This document shows positions 52,775 to 63,385 of a stretch of DNA of 64,000 nt, in pieces. Numbering within the stretch: the first letter of the stretch is position 1; every line of letters begins with the position of its first letter. This DNA is from Effrenium voratum (taxonomy: Eukaryota > Sar > Dinophyceae > Suessiales > Symbiodiniaceae). The notes beneath the pieces are model-generated. The model was not told the origin of the DNA. It made no database searches and saw only the letters and a program-made list of their open reading frames with translations. The stretch lies in NCBI GenBank assembly GCA_963377175.1, contig CAUJNA010000501.1, positions 102,778 through 166,777 of the forward strand, written 5' to 3'. The translations under genes were made by a program, and so were the position numbers.

Positions 52775-53167
52775 CCATTTTAGCCAAAATTCAGGCCATG
52801 AGTTAAACCCCCGGGCTGTTCTGGGCTCCGAAGGGCTCGAAACCCCATGAGTTTCATGGGGATCCCCGGTTCCTTGGCTCCCACCAGGAGCACAGCAGAT
52901 GAGCGTGGGCCCCCAAGACCCAAGCCGCTTTTAGATCCTTCTTTGGGAACCCAAAAGGACCTATTGACTTTGGGTCATGTACTTGTATTCTGATTTTCGA
53001 GGGTTTGTTCCCATGCAACCAGAAAGTGGAACTGCATGGAACAAATAACCTCACTTGCCCGAACAGCAGGTGTCACCTTTTTGGGCCTTGGCTAAAATTG
53101 GTCGCCAAAATAGAAGGCCAAAAAGTCAAAAGGAGCTTGCGGAAAATGACCTCCACAAAGAGCGATG

Positions 53168-53228
53168 GTCCTTTGGTGTCCGTTTAAACCGTCCCCAAAA
53201 AGGGTAGCCTCAAAAAGGCAAGGGGCGC
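53168..53228 (+). repeat. GGTACC-core dispersed repeat, copy at 53.2 kb
   Basis: CCTTTGGTGTCCGTTTAAAC, CGTCCCCAAAAAGGGTAGCC, TCAAAAAGGC. The core has GTAGCC instead of GTACCC. A minus-strand copy with an expanded GTGTGT end lies at about 53310-53390. Confidence 0.55.
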
Positions 53229-53791
53229 CTTGTTTGGAAATGGGCCCGCCAGAGGAATGCATTCAAGGTGCTGGAAGCGTTTGTCCGACCTTTGGAACCC
53301 TTTTTGGGGGAGTTTCGCATGGATGTGTGCGTGTGTGTTTTTCTCTTGAGTTGGTACCTGTTGAGTCGCTTTCAAAAGCTAGCGAAGAGGAAACCGCCTG
53401 GGGGGGTCCCCCAAGGAACACAAGTAGGGCGACTTCCTCTCAAATTTTCAGTGGTTTTCCTTTGGAGGTCCCTTTTCATCAAACTCAAAAACAACACGGA
53501 TGGAATAGAAGCAGAGCCAGAATTTGCCAATTTGGCTCCTGGAGAAACCGATGGACGGAAAACTGGCATGATCCATCAACCCCAAAAAGGCGTCCCCCCG
53601 TTGCCACTCGTGCACACCCCCGACCATCATTTTTTCACAAGGAAACGCAGTAAGTCCTTGCAAGGCTCGCAACCATGTTCTTCTAACCCTCAACCCAAGC
53701 AGTTCTTTTGGACGCCTTTTCCTGGACGCCTAAAAATCAAGCAGCTGTTTTTTTGGCCAAACGCACATAAGGACAAAAAAGACAGTTCCAC

Positions 53792-53940
53792 CGCTTCCTG
53801 CCACCAGCGCCCGAAACGCGCCCGAAGCCGACCGAAAGAAGGACCCCGGCGGAGGCAGCGCTGCAGAGTGGCGCGGAGCCGGTCCCGGGTGGCCTGGAAG
53901 GCCTCCTGAAACAGGCGCCGCTTGCGCCCATTGTGCCCGG
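53792..53940 (-). CDS. Exon candidate, Arg-rich helical segment
   Basis: The minus frame reads GHNGRKRRLFQEAFQATRDR, LRATLQRCLRRGPSFGRLRA and RFGRWWQEAVELSF. It is strongly amphipathic and basic with GC-rich third positions. No family recognised. Confidence 0.45.
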
Positions 53941-54844
53941 GCTTGGAGCCCCCTAAACGGGCGTCCAACGCCGGTCCTTTTTGGCTTCTCCCCCCAAAAA
54001 ACAAGAACTGGGGGGGGGGGGATCCTCGCAAAAAAGACTTTTTTGGGAAGGCTTGGAGGGCTGAAAGGGTTATAGGCTATATCTCTGTAAGGCCAACAAA
54101 AGCAGGGACCAAGCCTCGTTTTTTTTCTAACCCCCAGTTGTTTGGTCTCCATTTCGCAACCTGCGGTTTGCGGGCTTTAAAGGAAAATGGCGGCGAATAA
54201 AACACGTCGCCCTTTATGTACAAGGGGATCACCGCGAGCTTGGAGTTTATATACCCTCCGTGACAGGTCCGTGGGTCTCTCCCTTGGAGGGGCATTTCTC
54301 AGGTACCTTCTGCTTGGAAGTGTAGGCTTGGTGGTTTGTTGGCCTGCAAGTTTAACAAATATGGGAATTTGGAAGCGGGACCCCGCAACCAGATCCCCAA
54401 AACCAAGCTAATGCCCAAAGGGGACATACGGACCCCCCTGCAGCCATGATTGGTAGAATCTGACCCTTTGGGGCAAGCCATGTCAATTTGCAGGGTAATG
54501 GAAGGAACCCAAAAGGAGCGTGTGAGGGCCCCGAACCTCCCGAACTTTGGCAGAAATTTCGACTTTGTGATGATCCTGGTGCTTTCTAGGGGCTTTCCCT
54601 CAGAAATGTTTGGAGAATGGCTAACAGTTCACCCAGTTTTGAAGGAGGTTGTCCATTTTCAGAAATGGGTTGGGCTCGACTTGCACGCCCCGGGTGGTGT
54701 TTGCATATTTTCGACCGACCTCAAGACCCCCTGTTTTTTGGCTTTGCATGCGGCTCTGAGTCACGAGGGTGAAATTTGTGCAAGATACCGAATTTGTGTT
54801 GCTTGTCGGTAGGAGCACCGCGTAGCTTATTGGAAACACGGAGA

Positions 54845-54933
54845 CTCCCCCGATCCCGATTTGAGCGGCTCGAGAGCCACTCCTGCTGCGGCGCCTTTGC
54901 TGCCAGCAGCCAGGCCCTCAAAGTCAGATCGAG
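54845..54933 (-). CDS. Exon candidate, unknown protein
   Basis: The minus frame reads LDLTLRAWLLAAKAPQQEWL, SSRSNRDRGSLRVSNKL. Boundaries uncertain. No domain recognised. Confidence 0.35.
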
Positions 54934-55303
54934 GAAGGCAAACCCCCGATCGAATCAAGGGAATCAACAGAGACAGCAAGGATTCACTCATCTATTCCCT
55001 TGGGTTTTGATTCTCCTGGAAGTCTTCTTTCTTTGGGTTTTGATTGCCCTTGATATTTTTGGGCTTGGATCATCCTCATGGAAACGCAGCGAGTTGTTTC
55101 TACCTGGTTATCCGTCTCTCACCCACCTTGCCTTTGCGGTTGACTCCTTCTTGGGCCCCTCGGTTTTGACGAGGCTTGAACTCCTTGAGGGTTTAGTGGG
55201 AAACCCCCGGAACGCCTCCAAACCACCGGGCTGTCAATTTCGCTTCCCCTCGAGAATAAGGGACCCTGACAGATGGTTGCAGGGAAACCCCACCATGGGG
55301 CAC

Positions 55304-55450
55304 GTAGGTCTTGGCCTTGAGCCCATGATCCCCAAAGGCTGGGGCTGGGGCTGGGCGTGGCGCGACCGCGACAAAGTGGGCAGGAGGGAGCCCAAAAGGC
55401 GCCAGCAAAGCAAGAACCTCGGTGAACCGCGTCTTGTTTGCCAAAAACTT
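55304..55450 (-). CDS. Exon candidate, unknown protein
   Basis: The minus frame reads KFLANKTRFTEVLALLAPFG, LPPAHFVAVAPRPAPAPAFG and DHGLKAKTY, ending at a GT (TAC|GTGCCC). The Pro-Ala repeat comes from GGGGCT tandem units. No domain recognised. Confidence 0.4.
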
Positions 55451-56135
55451 CTTAATCGGTATGGGTATGCGCCAAAATGTGGGGAACCCTGATAACTGGG
55501 TCCATTGAAGCGACATCCTCAAAATCACCCGAGCTAAATCGTGGTCTAAAGAGAAACCACCGCGCAAAAAGTGATTTTAAGAAACCCGCAAAATATTCAA
55601 TGTTCGGGCCCAGCAAAAGGGGTTTGTGTTTTTTTGCAGCAAACCGAAAGAAACCAGTTCAAGGCTCAAACCCGAAACCGTGTAAACTGCCTTTCAAGGA
55701 CAAGATAGGACTGTCCTGCATTCGATCAAGGTCAGGTTTGGCTTTTTGGTGGCTTCGGTTGGTTGAGGACCTTCAAATCAACAATCCAAACCGCCAATTA
55801 GAGTGAAGCTGAGGAAATAATCATGGTAAGCGTGGTGCATTCTCAAAATGGTGGGCCCTTTGCTCTTGGTTGGTTAGAGGGGTGGCCCCTTGCAGGAATC
55901 CTTCACACTCTGGTGGTTTCTGGGGTTTCCAATACTGCCCTTTGGAGCAACAAAATGGGTGTGTCTGCTTTTGAGGCTCGGATAACACTCGTCACTCATC
56001 ATCCTTCTTCTTCCACCTCAAGATAGGGAGGTGGTGAAAGAGAACTGGACCCCTTTTTGGTTCGGCCAAAAATAAGGAACCCCACCATTTTGAGGACTAT
56101 CTTATTCTACGATTTTCAGCCACACCCAAATCACG

Positions 56136-56276
56136 CCCTTCGCGTGCACGCTGCGTCGCATTTTTTCGCTGAGGCCCTGGACCATGCGACCTCCTCGCAT
56201 TCGCTCCACGCGAAGAAGGCCTCCTCCTCTCCCTCGAAACCGCTCGCGCGCGTCCGACCGAAAGCGGGGCCATTTC
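56136..56276 (-). CDS. Exon candidate, Arg/Gly-rich
   Basis: The minus frame reads LKWPRFRSDARERFRGRGGG, LLRVERMRGGRMVQGLSEKM and RRSVHAKG, ending at GGC|GTGATT. RGG-like composition suggests nucleic-acid binding, but this is only compositional. Confidence 0.4.
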
Positions 56277-56415
56277 AGTTTGGTCCACGTGAATGGCTTT
56301 TTGACCCATGGCACAGTAGAAGACCTTGCAACCCAAGAAAGAAAAATTGCGTATACCCCAGTGACTCCGTGATACCAAGTCTCATGGGGTGCTTTGACCA
56401 TGGCATGCTGATGAC

Positions 56416-56513
56416 CATGGAATGAAGCTGGACCCAAACGAGCTCCGCAGCTTGACCCCGCTGAATGCGTCCAAGTGGCCGGCGCACTGCCTGGCGAATT
56501 TGGGATTTGAAGC
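56416..56513 (-). CDS. Exon candidate, unknown protein
   Basis: The minus frame reads FKSQIRQAVRRPLGRIQRGQ, AAELVWVQLHSM and ends at ATG|GTCATC. Helical, basic. No domain recognised. Confidence 0.4.
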
Positions 56514-56732
56514 CGTGCGGAAGTACAAATGGACTCCAAATCCACGGTTCGATCGGCGCGAGCTGGGATTGGCATGAAATGGAATGGAACATAGAGAACA
56601 AAATGACCTGGCTCTTCTTTCTTTGCTTCGGGAAGGTGAAGAACAGCCAACACAAACAAGCCTCGAAAAAAGACATGGACTCCAATTGCTGCAGCGTGCA
56701 CGCAAATTCGGTGTATGGGGGTGCTACGTCGG

Positions 56733-56850
56733 GGTATCGGTGTCTCGGTGTCTCGGTGTCTCGGTGTCTCGGTGTCTCGGTGTCTCGGTGTCTCGGTGTC
56801 TCGGTGTATCGGTGCGCTGTACCGGTGTATCGGTGTATCGGTGCGCGGCT
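56733..56850. repeat. (GGTGTCTC)n minisatellite
   Basis: About ten copies of the 8-mer GGTGTCTC, then GGTGTATC and GGTGCGC variants. The frames across it (GVSVSRCL on plus, DTETPRHR on minus) are repeat translations. Confidence 0.95.
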
Positions 56851-57532
56851 GATATCCCGCCCCTGTTTGCGGTCGCTATGAATTGCTGGGCAGCAAAAAG
56901 ACGACCGCGGGCCCGCCTCGAGGCATGACGTCGGCCTTCAAGCGCCGGCTTAAAGCGCCTGAGAGGGGGGGGTCTCGAAACCCCTATGGACATGGGTTGC
57001 CTTTTGGCGTCCCTTGAAAACAACCCCAAAAAGGCAGCCTCGCCAATGGATCTCTTTATAAATTTGCTCTTCTATCAGGTTGCCGCCATTCAAACGGGGT
57101 CCGAAAAGAGGGGCCATACTTTGCCACCTTGAAATTGGTTGGCGGAGGCGCAGTTTGCCAAATCTATGGAGCTTGTTGCACGACCTTCCACGCAACGTGC
57201 CGAATACTTCCCGGCTAGGTACCGTCGAACAAAGCAACCTGACTGGGTTTGCTTGAAGACACTCTCTTCAAAATAGGAGGTAACACAGGCAAGTCCCAGA
57301 CCAAACTGCGGAAGCCCCCGTATCTCTGAGGACACTCTGGCTCATACCAGTCGCTTCTTTTCATGGAACCCAAAAAGGGGCGTCAAAGAGGAGATATTCG
57401 AAGATATTTGGCGACCCCAGACTTATGCGGCCACTTCTTATTCATACACACTCAAGAATCGGGAGATGATTCCACTATTCACGGCTTATTGTGTTCCATG
57501 TTCATCTGCAGGGGCAAGTTGCGGAAAACAAC

Positions 57533-57688
57533 TATCGCTTCCTCAGCTTCCTCAGCCTCCTCTCGCGAAATGCACACGGAATCGGCGAAGCTCAGCGTCT
57601 GCAGCTCGTGTAACACGTGGTGCCAGGCCGCATGACAGTTTTCGATGGCGGGGGCCAGGAATCCCGTCCAGTCCTCGGTTGGGTCGCT
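57533..57688 (-). CDS. Exon candidate with acidic helix, unknown protein
   Basis: The minus frame reads DPTEDWTGFLAPAIENCHAA, WHHVLHELQTLSFADSVCIS and REEAEEAEEAI, ending at ATA|GTTGTT. It is among the clearest coding signals in the window. The acidic end looks like the start of a coiled coil. No family recognised. Confidence 0.5.
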
Positions 57689-58015
57689 TGTGCAAGACGA
57701 GGAGCTCGGACAGGAGATTCTGAGCCTTCCTCATTGTGGGAGGCTCGGGGCTCCTTAGCGGCGGCGTCAAAGCGTGCTCTTGCCACCAGCCACATTCGCG
57801 GTCTGCCTTTGGCAGGGATCTAACAACGCCACTGACTAGCAACGGGTGCACCAGTTCCTGGCCTCCAGGAAGTTAAGCTGTGCCTCCTGGAACATTTTCC
57901 CCAGAGATTCAACCCGGCGAACAACGACAGTCATAACCAATCTTCAACCTTTCAAACCTTCACCGCCACAACGGCCATGCGGCCATGCTGGCAAATACCA
58001 TGTTCCGGCATTCAC

Positions 58016-58071
58016 ATCATCTTTCCAATATGTCGCTGGAAAAAGGCAGAAAGGGCTTCGTTGCTCTTGAA
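58016..58071 (-). CDS. Exon candidate, unknown protein
   Basis: After GGTGAG, the minus frame reads FKSNEALSAFFQRHIGKM and ends at GAT|GTGAAT. Short but well bounded. Confidence 0.4.
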
Positions 58072-58113
58072 CTCACCCCAACGGACCTGCTTGCCCTCCG
58101 GAACCTTACAAAC

Positions 58114-58174
58114 GGAAAGCCAAAGGTCGATCGATCTGGTTGATCAGTTCGCTTGCAACTGCTTTGCGGCCAAG
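58114..58174 (-). CDS. Exon candidate, unknown protein
   Basis: After CACAAAG, the minus frame reads LGRKAVASELINQIDRPLAF and ends at CC|GTTTGTAAGG. Confidence 0.4.
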
Positions 58175-58372
58175 CTTTGTGGTTGAAATTTTGAGCTCCC
58201 CCCCTCCCCCCGCCCCTACAATTTTGGCAAGACAGGGGCCCACCTCCTCCAAATTGAAATGACAAAGGGAACTGCACCCACTGGGTTTGTCTGTGTCTCT
58301 GTGTGACATTTGTTTGAGAGTTGGAGCCCCCTTTTTGTGGCGGTTTCCAGGGAAAACCAACTGGAAAGCCAC

Positions 58373-58465
58373 CCGTTTTGGGGTCTTCTGGCGTCTCGGC
58401 CTGGCTCCTCTGAGACCTGCGGCTCCAGCTTGTGCAGCTTCCACCCTCGATCGCCCGGCAAAAAG
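58373..58465 (-). CDS. Exon candidate, unknown protein
   Basis: The minus frame reads PGDRGWKLHKLEPQVSEEPG, RDARRPQN and ends at GG|GTGGCT. Confidence 0.4.
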
Positions 58466-58959
58466 GGGGCCGGAAACGGGGGGGGGTTCGGGGTCCGAAT
58501 GGAGAACCCACAAACCCACGTTGTATTTCTCGTGGTTTTGTGTCCGAGTCTGAACCCAAAAGGTACTGTTGATACAATTACAATGGAGATTATTTGGATT
58601 GGAGAATATGTTTGACATAAATTCACAGATGGTATAACCGCTAAAGCTATATTTACGGATTCGCGGATTCGCAACACTCGCGAATTGAAGAGGGGATGCG
58701 GGGGAACAGCTGGGAACCCCGAGTCACTGCCTTCACCAGGGGAAACAAAAGGGTCGCCTATTTTTGGCCCCTTACAAATGGAGATATTACCAAAAAGAAA
58801 GGGGGTAGTCAAGCCCCTCGACTTCCGGACTCTTGTCCAGTTTTGGCCGGGCTGCCGGAACCCTATCCTGTCCCGAAGGAAACGCAACGGAAGTCACTTC
58901 AAAAGATTTGTTTCCTAGATGGGTGCGCATCGAAATGCGGGAAACTGGAAGCCGGGTGG

Positions 58960-59030
58960 TTTGCCTTCTGGCTTCCCTCTGAAGCATCCCAAACAGGGCA
59001 CCATCAAAAAGACACACACCCAAATGATAC
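58960..59030 (+). repeat. GGTACC-core dispersed repeat, copy at 59.0 kb
   Basis: GTTTGCCTTCTGGCTTCCCT, CTGAAGCATCCCAAACAGGG, CACCATCAAAAAGACACACA CCCAAAT. The end block is well preserved and the palindromic core degenerate. Confidence 0.55.
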
Positions 59031-59153
59031 CAATGGGAGTTTCCTAACACACCTCCAAAAAACATGCGAGGCTTTCTCTAAAGCATTCAATATTTGCTAT
59101 TGGAATCCACCTGTCTTTCCCAACAAAACCTACGCTTAGATCCGGGCCCGAAC

Positions 59154-59273
59154 CAAAAGGCCGAGCACCCCATCCATCCAACGTCTGTGCTCCAGGATTG
59201 CGGCTGGAGAAACGCGGGGTCGGCAGCTCCCCATCAGCCTGCCGTGTTCGGCGAAACCGTCCGGACTTCGCTT
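59154..59273 (-). CDS. Exon candidate, unknown protein
   Basis: After CCCAAG, the minus frame reads RSPDGFAEHGRLMGSCRPRV, SPAAILEHRRWMDGVLGLL and ends at TTG|GTTCGG. Good composition on both sides of the island. Confidence 0.45.
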
Positions 59274-60141
59274 GGGAACTAACGGGGAAAAATCAGAATC
59301 CCAGACTCCCAGTTGCTGTGCGGGGAAAAGAAGGGCACCCCCTCCACAAAAAAGGAAAGAAGGTTTTTCACTGCTTTGTGGAAACCGCCCCAACATGTTG
59401 TAAGAATTGGGATAGGGCAAACGCCCCGATTTTGTCTCGCCTTATTGAACACCGACGGAAAGAAGTAAGGGTCAAGGGGGTATCCGCAACAGACCTGGAA
59501 AAATCACCTTACCAGGGGACCCGCCACTCTTGTTGTTTGAGGGTAACCCTGTGTTTTGAAAACTAACCCGAGGGAAAAAGAAGCCCAACCCCCGCTCTCT
59601 GTTAGATCCATATTGCAAGCTACCTGCTTGAGAGCAAACCGAAGGCCCCAAACAAGATTGCATGTGTCTTAAATTAGGGGACCCCGAAAATGCCAGGCTC
59701 TTCTTTAGCCCGTTAAAACCACCCCAAGCAGGGTTCCAACTCAAAAAAGATGCAAAAAATGGACCTCAAAACCTTCCAGACTCGTCCTTTTGCTACCTCG
59801 ACAAGCTTGGCGCACTAAGAGGAAATCCCTACGCTTGTGCTCCTTCTCTGGGCCAGACGAGTGGACCCCCTGCAAAAAGTTAACCGTTTGCTTTCCCGCA
59901 TCTATCTCGGAAACATGGCTGGGCTAGGTCGAACCATGATCTGGAATGATCTGGAGGGCAAATGACAGGAGTACCCAAGCGCTGATCACATTGAAGGCAC
60001 ACCGAGGATACGAAACAACTCAAAGTTTCGAGACAGGGGGAAATGGAGGAAACCTAAAAAGGCCAAAGGTCGAGCGAAGTCTGGCAATGGTCCCAGAAGC
60101 GGTCGAGTAGAACCCCCCTCCCCGCGGTGTCTGCACTTTCA

Positions 60142-60260
60142 GGCCTCCGTGACACGCAGCAGGCCAGGGAGCCTGCCGAAAGCCCGAGGGACGACCAAAG
60201 GTATCAAGTTTTGACGTGCCAAATCCGCAGCGCCGGAAACCCTTCCGCGCTCAAATTCCC
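60142..60260 (-). CDS. Exon candidate, unknown protein
   Basis: After CGAG, the minus frame reads EFERGRVSGAADLARQNLIP, LVVPRAFGRLPGLLRVTEA. The 3' boundary lies just before TGA. Confidence 0.4.
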
Positions 60261-60620
60261 TCGCTTGAGAAAAGACAGGAGAGCGAAAAGCCAGTCGTCT
60301 GATGGGGTGAGTCCTATTTGAAGATACCTTTTTGGTGTTCTGAAGAAAATCGAAAGGGAAACCTTCCCCCGCTAGACGAACTTTGGGGGGGAAACGAGCG
60401 GCTGCTAAGCAAAGCATTTCCACCTGGTGCTTCCTTCCAGAAACGTCCATGGGGTGTGGGCTTTTGTGTCTACCTTTCTTGGAGAGGTGCTTGCTTAAAG
60501 AGAAGCAAAAAGAAACACACACACACATTTCGGGTCGCCCTATTTAAACACATAGTCAAAATTATCGAGAGCAAAATATTGCGCCGGTGGAGCGAAACCG
60601 AGACGGGCTCGAAGCACGAC

Positions 60621-60798
60621 CCTTCTTGATGGGGGATCACCGTCACCTTGACTGCGTTGGGTTCGGCACCGGGTGAAGGCACGGTGAGCTCGACTTCGAG
60701 ATCTGACATGAAAGGAGGCCCCCCCTCGTTCACGGACTTTGCACGCCAGTCAATGAAGCTGTCAATCAGCTTCAAGCAATTCACGATCTCGGGGTCTC
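60621..60798 (-). CDS. Exon candidate, unknown protein
   Basis: After CTGAAG, the minus frame reads DPEIVNCLKLIDSFIDWRAK, SVNEGGPPFMSDLEVELTVP and SPGAEPNAVKVTVIPHQEG. At 59 codons it is the longest and most protein-like of these islands, with beta-strand-like alternation in the second half. No family recognised. Confidence 0.55.
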
Positions 60799-61120
60799 TT
60801 CAGCGATGAAGAAAGCAACCCGGCAAAGGGGTCATTTCACCCATGCCATGCGCCATGTGGTAGCTCATCCCACTCATCCATTTTCTTGGGCCCATCTACT
60901 TTGGGGCCAACTTTGGGGCCCATCCGCTTCAGGGCCCTTCCACCATCCGACAATTAAAGAATGACCTGCAAAGGGCCCCAAACCTCGCCCAAACCCTGCA
61001 AATTCCTATAACTCCACCTTCTCACCACCAAAAGGAAGCTCACTTTAAGACATGGCAACCAAATGGTAATCTTTTGGAGGGTACCCTTTGGATGGTTGAA
61101 GGGAGAAGGGGAAAACCAGC

Positions 61121-61237
61121 CTTCGGGTCCGCCGGCTTTGACACGTCCGACTCCAGCCTGCGGTGAAGATCTTCCAGAGCACGCTCCAAGACCTTGGGAC
61201 AGAGCCCAAGCCCCGCCATGTAAACGCCAACCTCAAG
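61121..61237 (-). CDS. Exon candidate, unknown protein
   Basis: The minus frame reads LEVGVYMAGLGLCPKVLERA, LEDLHRRLESDVSKPADPK and ends at AAG|GCTGGT (a GC donor, used by dinoflagellates) or nearby. The start after CCTTGAG is in phase with the end of the candidate at 61824-61884. Confidence 0.5.
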
Positions 61238-61616
61238 GTCGCTTTCCCTCATTTACATCAACTCCATACTGTTTCTCCTCAGGGAAAGTTGTGGAGACGC
61301 TTGGAGGAAACTTGTTTCCTGCTTCACCACAGTGTCTTGCGCCACCTTTTGCTCATGTCTCTCTCGGACTCTGTGTCTCCGTGTCTTGCTGAGTTTCCTT
61401 CTGAAAATCAGTTTGCGCGCACTTGGGGTGGTTTGGAGCCAGGTCATTTGGAGGCGTTCTGGAGTGGTTTCCCATTTACCCTCTACAAGAACCAGGGACC
61501 CATTCAAATCCTGAAAGCGGGAACGAACACCAGAATGGTTGCTTCGATGTCCTGCCAATGTCCCTTAAAAAAACATATGGGTGCGTCTTTCTTTAGGGGA
61601 TCCCCCAAAAAAGTGG

Positions 61617-61680
61617 TGTGCCTTTCGGATTCCATTTAAAACCATCCCAAAAAGGGTCACCTCGAAAAAAAGACACACCA
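61617..61680 (+). repeat. GGTACC-core dispersed repeat, copy at 61.6 kb
   Basis: GCCTTTCGGATTCCATTTAA, AACCATCCCAAAAAGGGTCA, CCTCGAAAAAAAGACACACC. The block order is preserved; the core has GTCACC. Confidence 0.6.
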
Positions 61681-61823
61681 AACTCTGGTTGTTGGCCCGG
61701 GCAACACCTATTGACCTTGATACCCTGCGCTGAGTCAAATCGGCTTCTCCCTGCCACTAACACATGGTTGTGCAAGATTCGCTTTTCTAAATGCATTTCC
61801 ATTCACATTCCCATTCCCATCAC

Positions 61824-61884
61824 GTTGGGGGTTCCATCTCCTTTGACATGAGCCACGATGTTCTTTGCGGCTTTGCGTTCCCAA
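61824..61884 (-). CDS. Exon candidate, well bounded, unknown protein
   Basis: A CAG acceptor (61887-61885) precedes T and the frame WERKAAKNIVAHVKGDGTPN, which ends exactly at AAC|GTGATG. 61 bp. Clear boundaries and composition make it a good internal exon. Confidence 0.5.
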
Positions 61885-61970
61885 CTGACGTGAGGCCTTG
61901 GTGTGTAACCAATGTTTAGTTGTGATTTGGTGGTTTTGCCCCCAGGGCCGCAAAAAAGACAGACCAATAC

Positions 61971-62153
61971 GAGAAAGCGCTTGAGCGGCACCCTGATGAG
62001 GTCCTGTTGACCACGACACTCCAAGGCTCGTTGCATGTCCCAGGCGTGACACGCCAGGTCCAATTCAGGACATCCAAGGACACCTTGAAGCTTTAGGAAG
62101 GTGATCCACGCGCATTCGGGCACACTTTCAGGACCATGGTGGCACCAGACAGA
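61971..62153 (-). CDS. Exon candidate, Cys/His/Trp-rich, unknown protein
   Basis: After GGGAG, the minus frame reads SVWCHHGPESVPECAWITFL, KLQGVLGCPELDLACHAWDM and QRALECRGQQDLIRVPLKRF L, ending at CTC|GTATTG. Eleven Cys/His/Trp residues in 61 codons are unusual, but I see no regular zinc-finger spacing. Confidence 0.5.
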
Positions 62154-62699
62154 CTCCCACAAGGAATTCTTAGGGGGAGGTGGGAAGAAACCAAACCTCG
62201 CGACTGACTGAAACGCACTCTGACAAGATTCCTTCCCCCATGCGTAAACACCGCGGAAACGCGGAAACCTGACAAGGGCCTTCTTCGACCCACTTGCTGC
62301 GCTATCTAAGTTGGAACACCCGTTCAAATGGCAACCTGAGTCACTGCATCGTTTGGTCCTTCCAACAGGCTTCATATCGACTGATCCTTAAGGACCCTTG
62401 AAGAGGATCATTCTTGCGGAACATTAGGTTTTCGGATTTCCTGTGATAACATCCCCATCCAACTTGATAAAGTAGTCCTGGGGTGCATTCAAAGCGGTCT
62501 GCCGCACTGGCGGTTCCAAATAGGACCCTTGAAAGAGGACCGAACTTGGCCAAACCCACCTGATCGTGTGTCAGAACTGAGCTTTTTGCTGGGCTACGAG
62601 GAAAGTGGCCTGATCGCACAGGGCAAAAGCGATTTCAAAACGTCGTTGGTTGGGAATTTCAACCAACAACCTGCCACCCCCCAACCCCCCCTTAAGAGC

Positions 62700-62793
62700 C
62701 AAAAGCAAGCCCCGCCTGCATCTGCTTCTTCGCCTGCTCCTCCGGGTTCAGAGCACTGCAAAGCTCCTTGGCCCAAGCGCTCCTTCCCTCCGC
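62700..62793 (-). CDS. Exon candidate, unknown protein
   Basis: After CTTGTAG, the minus frame reads GRSAWAKELCSALNPEEQAK, KQMQAGLAFG. Helical, charged. Confidence 0.45.
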
Positions 62794-62821
62794 TACAAGT
62801 GGGGCTGTCTTTTTCCAGTGG

Positions 62822-62885
62822 ACCTTTCCTTTTGGTTTCCCTTTGAAACCACAACAAATTGGTACCCTCAAGAAAAGACACTCCC
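62822..62885 (+). repeat. GGTACC-core dispersed repeat, copy at 62.8 kb
   Basis: CCTTTTGGTTTCCCTTTGAA, ACCACAACAAATTGGTACCC, TCAAGAAAAGACACTCCCAA. The left inverted GGTTTCCCTTTGAAACC is perfect here. Confidence 0.65.
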
Positions 62886-62920
62886 AAGTGAACTCAGAGG
62901 GCAACAAGAACAAGAAGCCC

Positions 62921-62990
62921 TGCGTGAGGTGAACACGTTGGGAATTGCCTTCTTCTCCATCAAAGCACGCACTGCCTCGGCTAAGAGCAG
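62921..62990 (-). CDS. Exon candidate, unknown protein
   Basis: After TGAAAG, the minus frame reads LLLAEAVRALMEKKAIPNVF TSRRA. The donor is not clear. Confidence 0.4.
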
Positions 62991-63308
62991 CTTTCAGCTC
63001 AACTGAGAACCCATTGACTGTTGGTTTATCCAGCCCTTTCCATGGCCCCCATGAACCAAGGTGCTAGACCCACCTATCGAAGGATTAAAACTATTCTTTC
63101 TACCAGCCCACCTACCAGGTGGTAGAACCAACACGGAAGTAGAAACACCTGAGGATCTAGGACCACCCGGCTATGAATTTCAACAGGAACCCACCTCAAC
63201 AGTGATAGGTCCCCAAATCTTGATGTCCACCAAAGGGTCCGGGACCCGTTGATACTCACACCCACTCTTTTGCCAACACGTGTTTGATGGTCGCTGCCAC
63301 AAAAAACA

Positions 63309-63385
63309 CTGTCAAAGCGAGCCGCTGTCAGCAGATCCTTGATCTTCTCCAAGCTCTCCTGGTCAAACGCCCACAAATTGGCGGG
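63309..63385 (-). CDS. Exon candidate, rightmost of the series, unknown protein
   Basis: The minus frame reads PANLWAFDQESLEKIKDLLT, AARFDS and then ACA|GTGTTT. Being furthest upstream, it may lie near the N-terminus of the gene, or the gene may continue beyond the window. Confidence 0.45.

Noticed and set aside
56465..57029. ORFs with repeated GVSVSRCL or DTETPRHR
   Set aside because: They come from the GGTGTCTC minisatellite in different frames.
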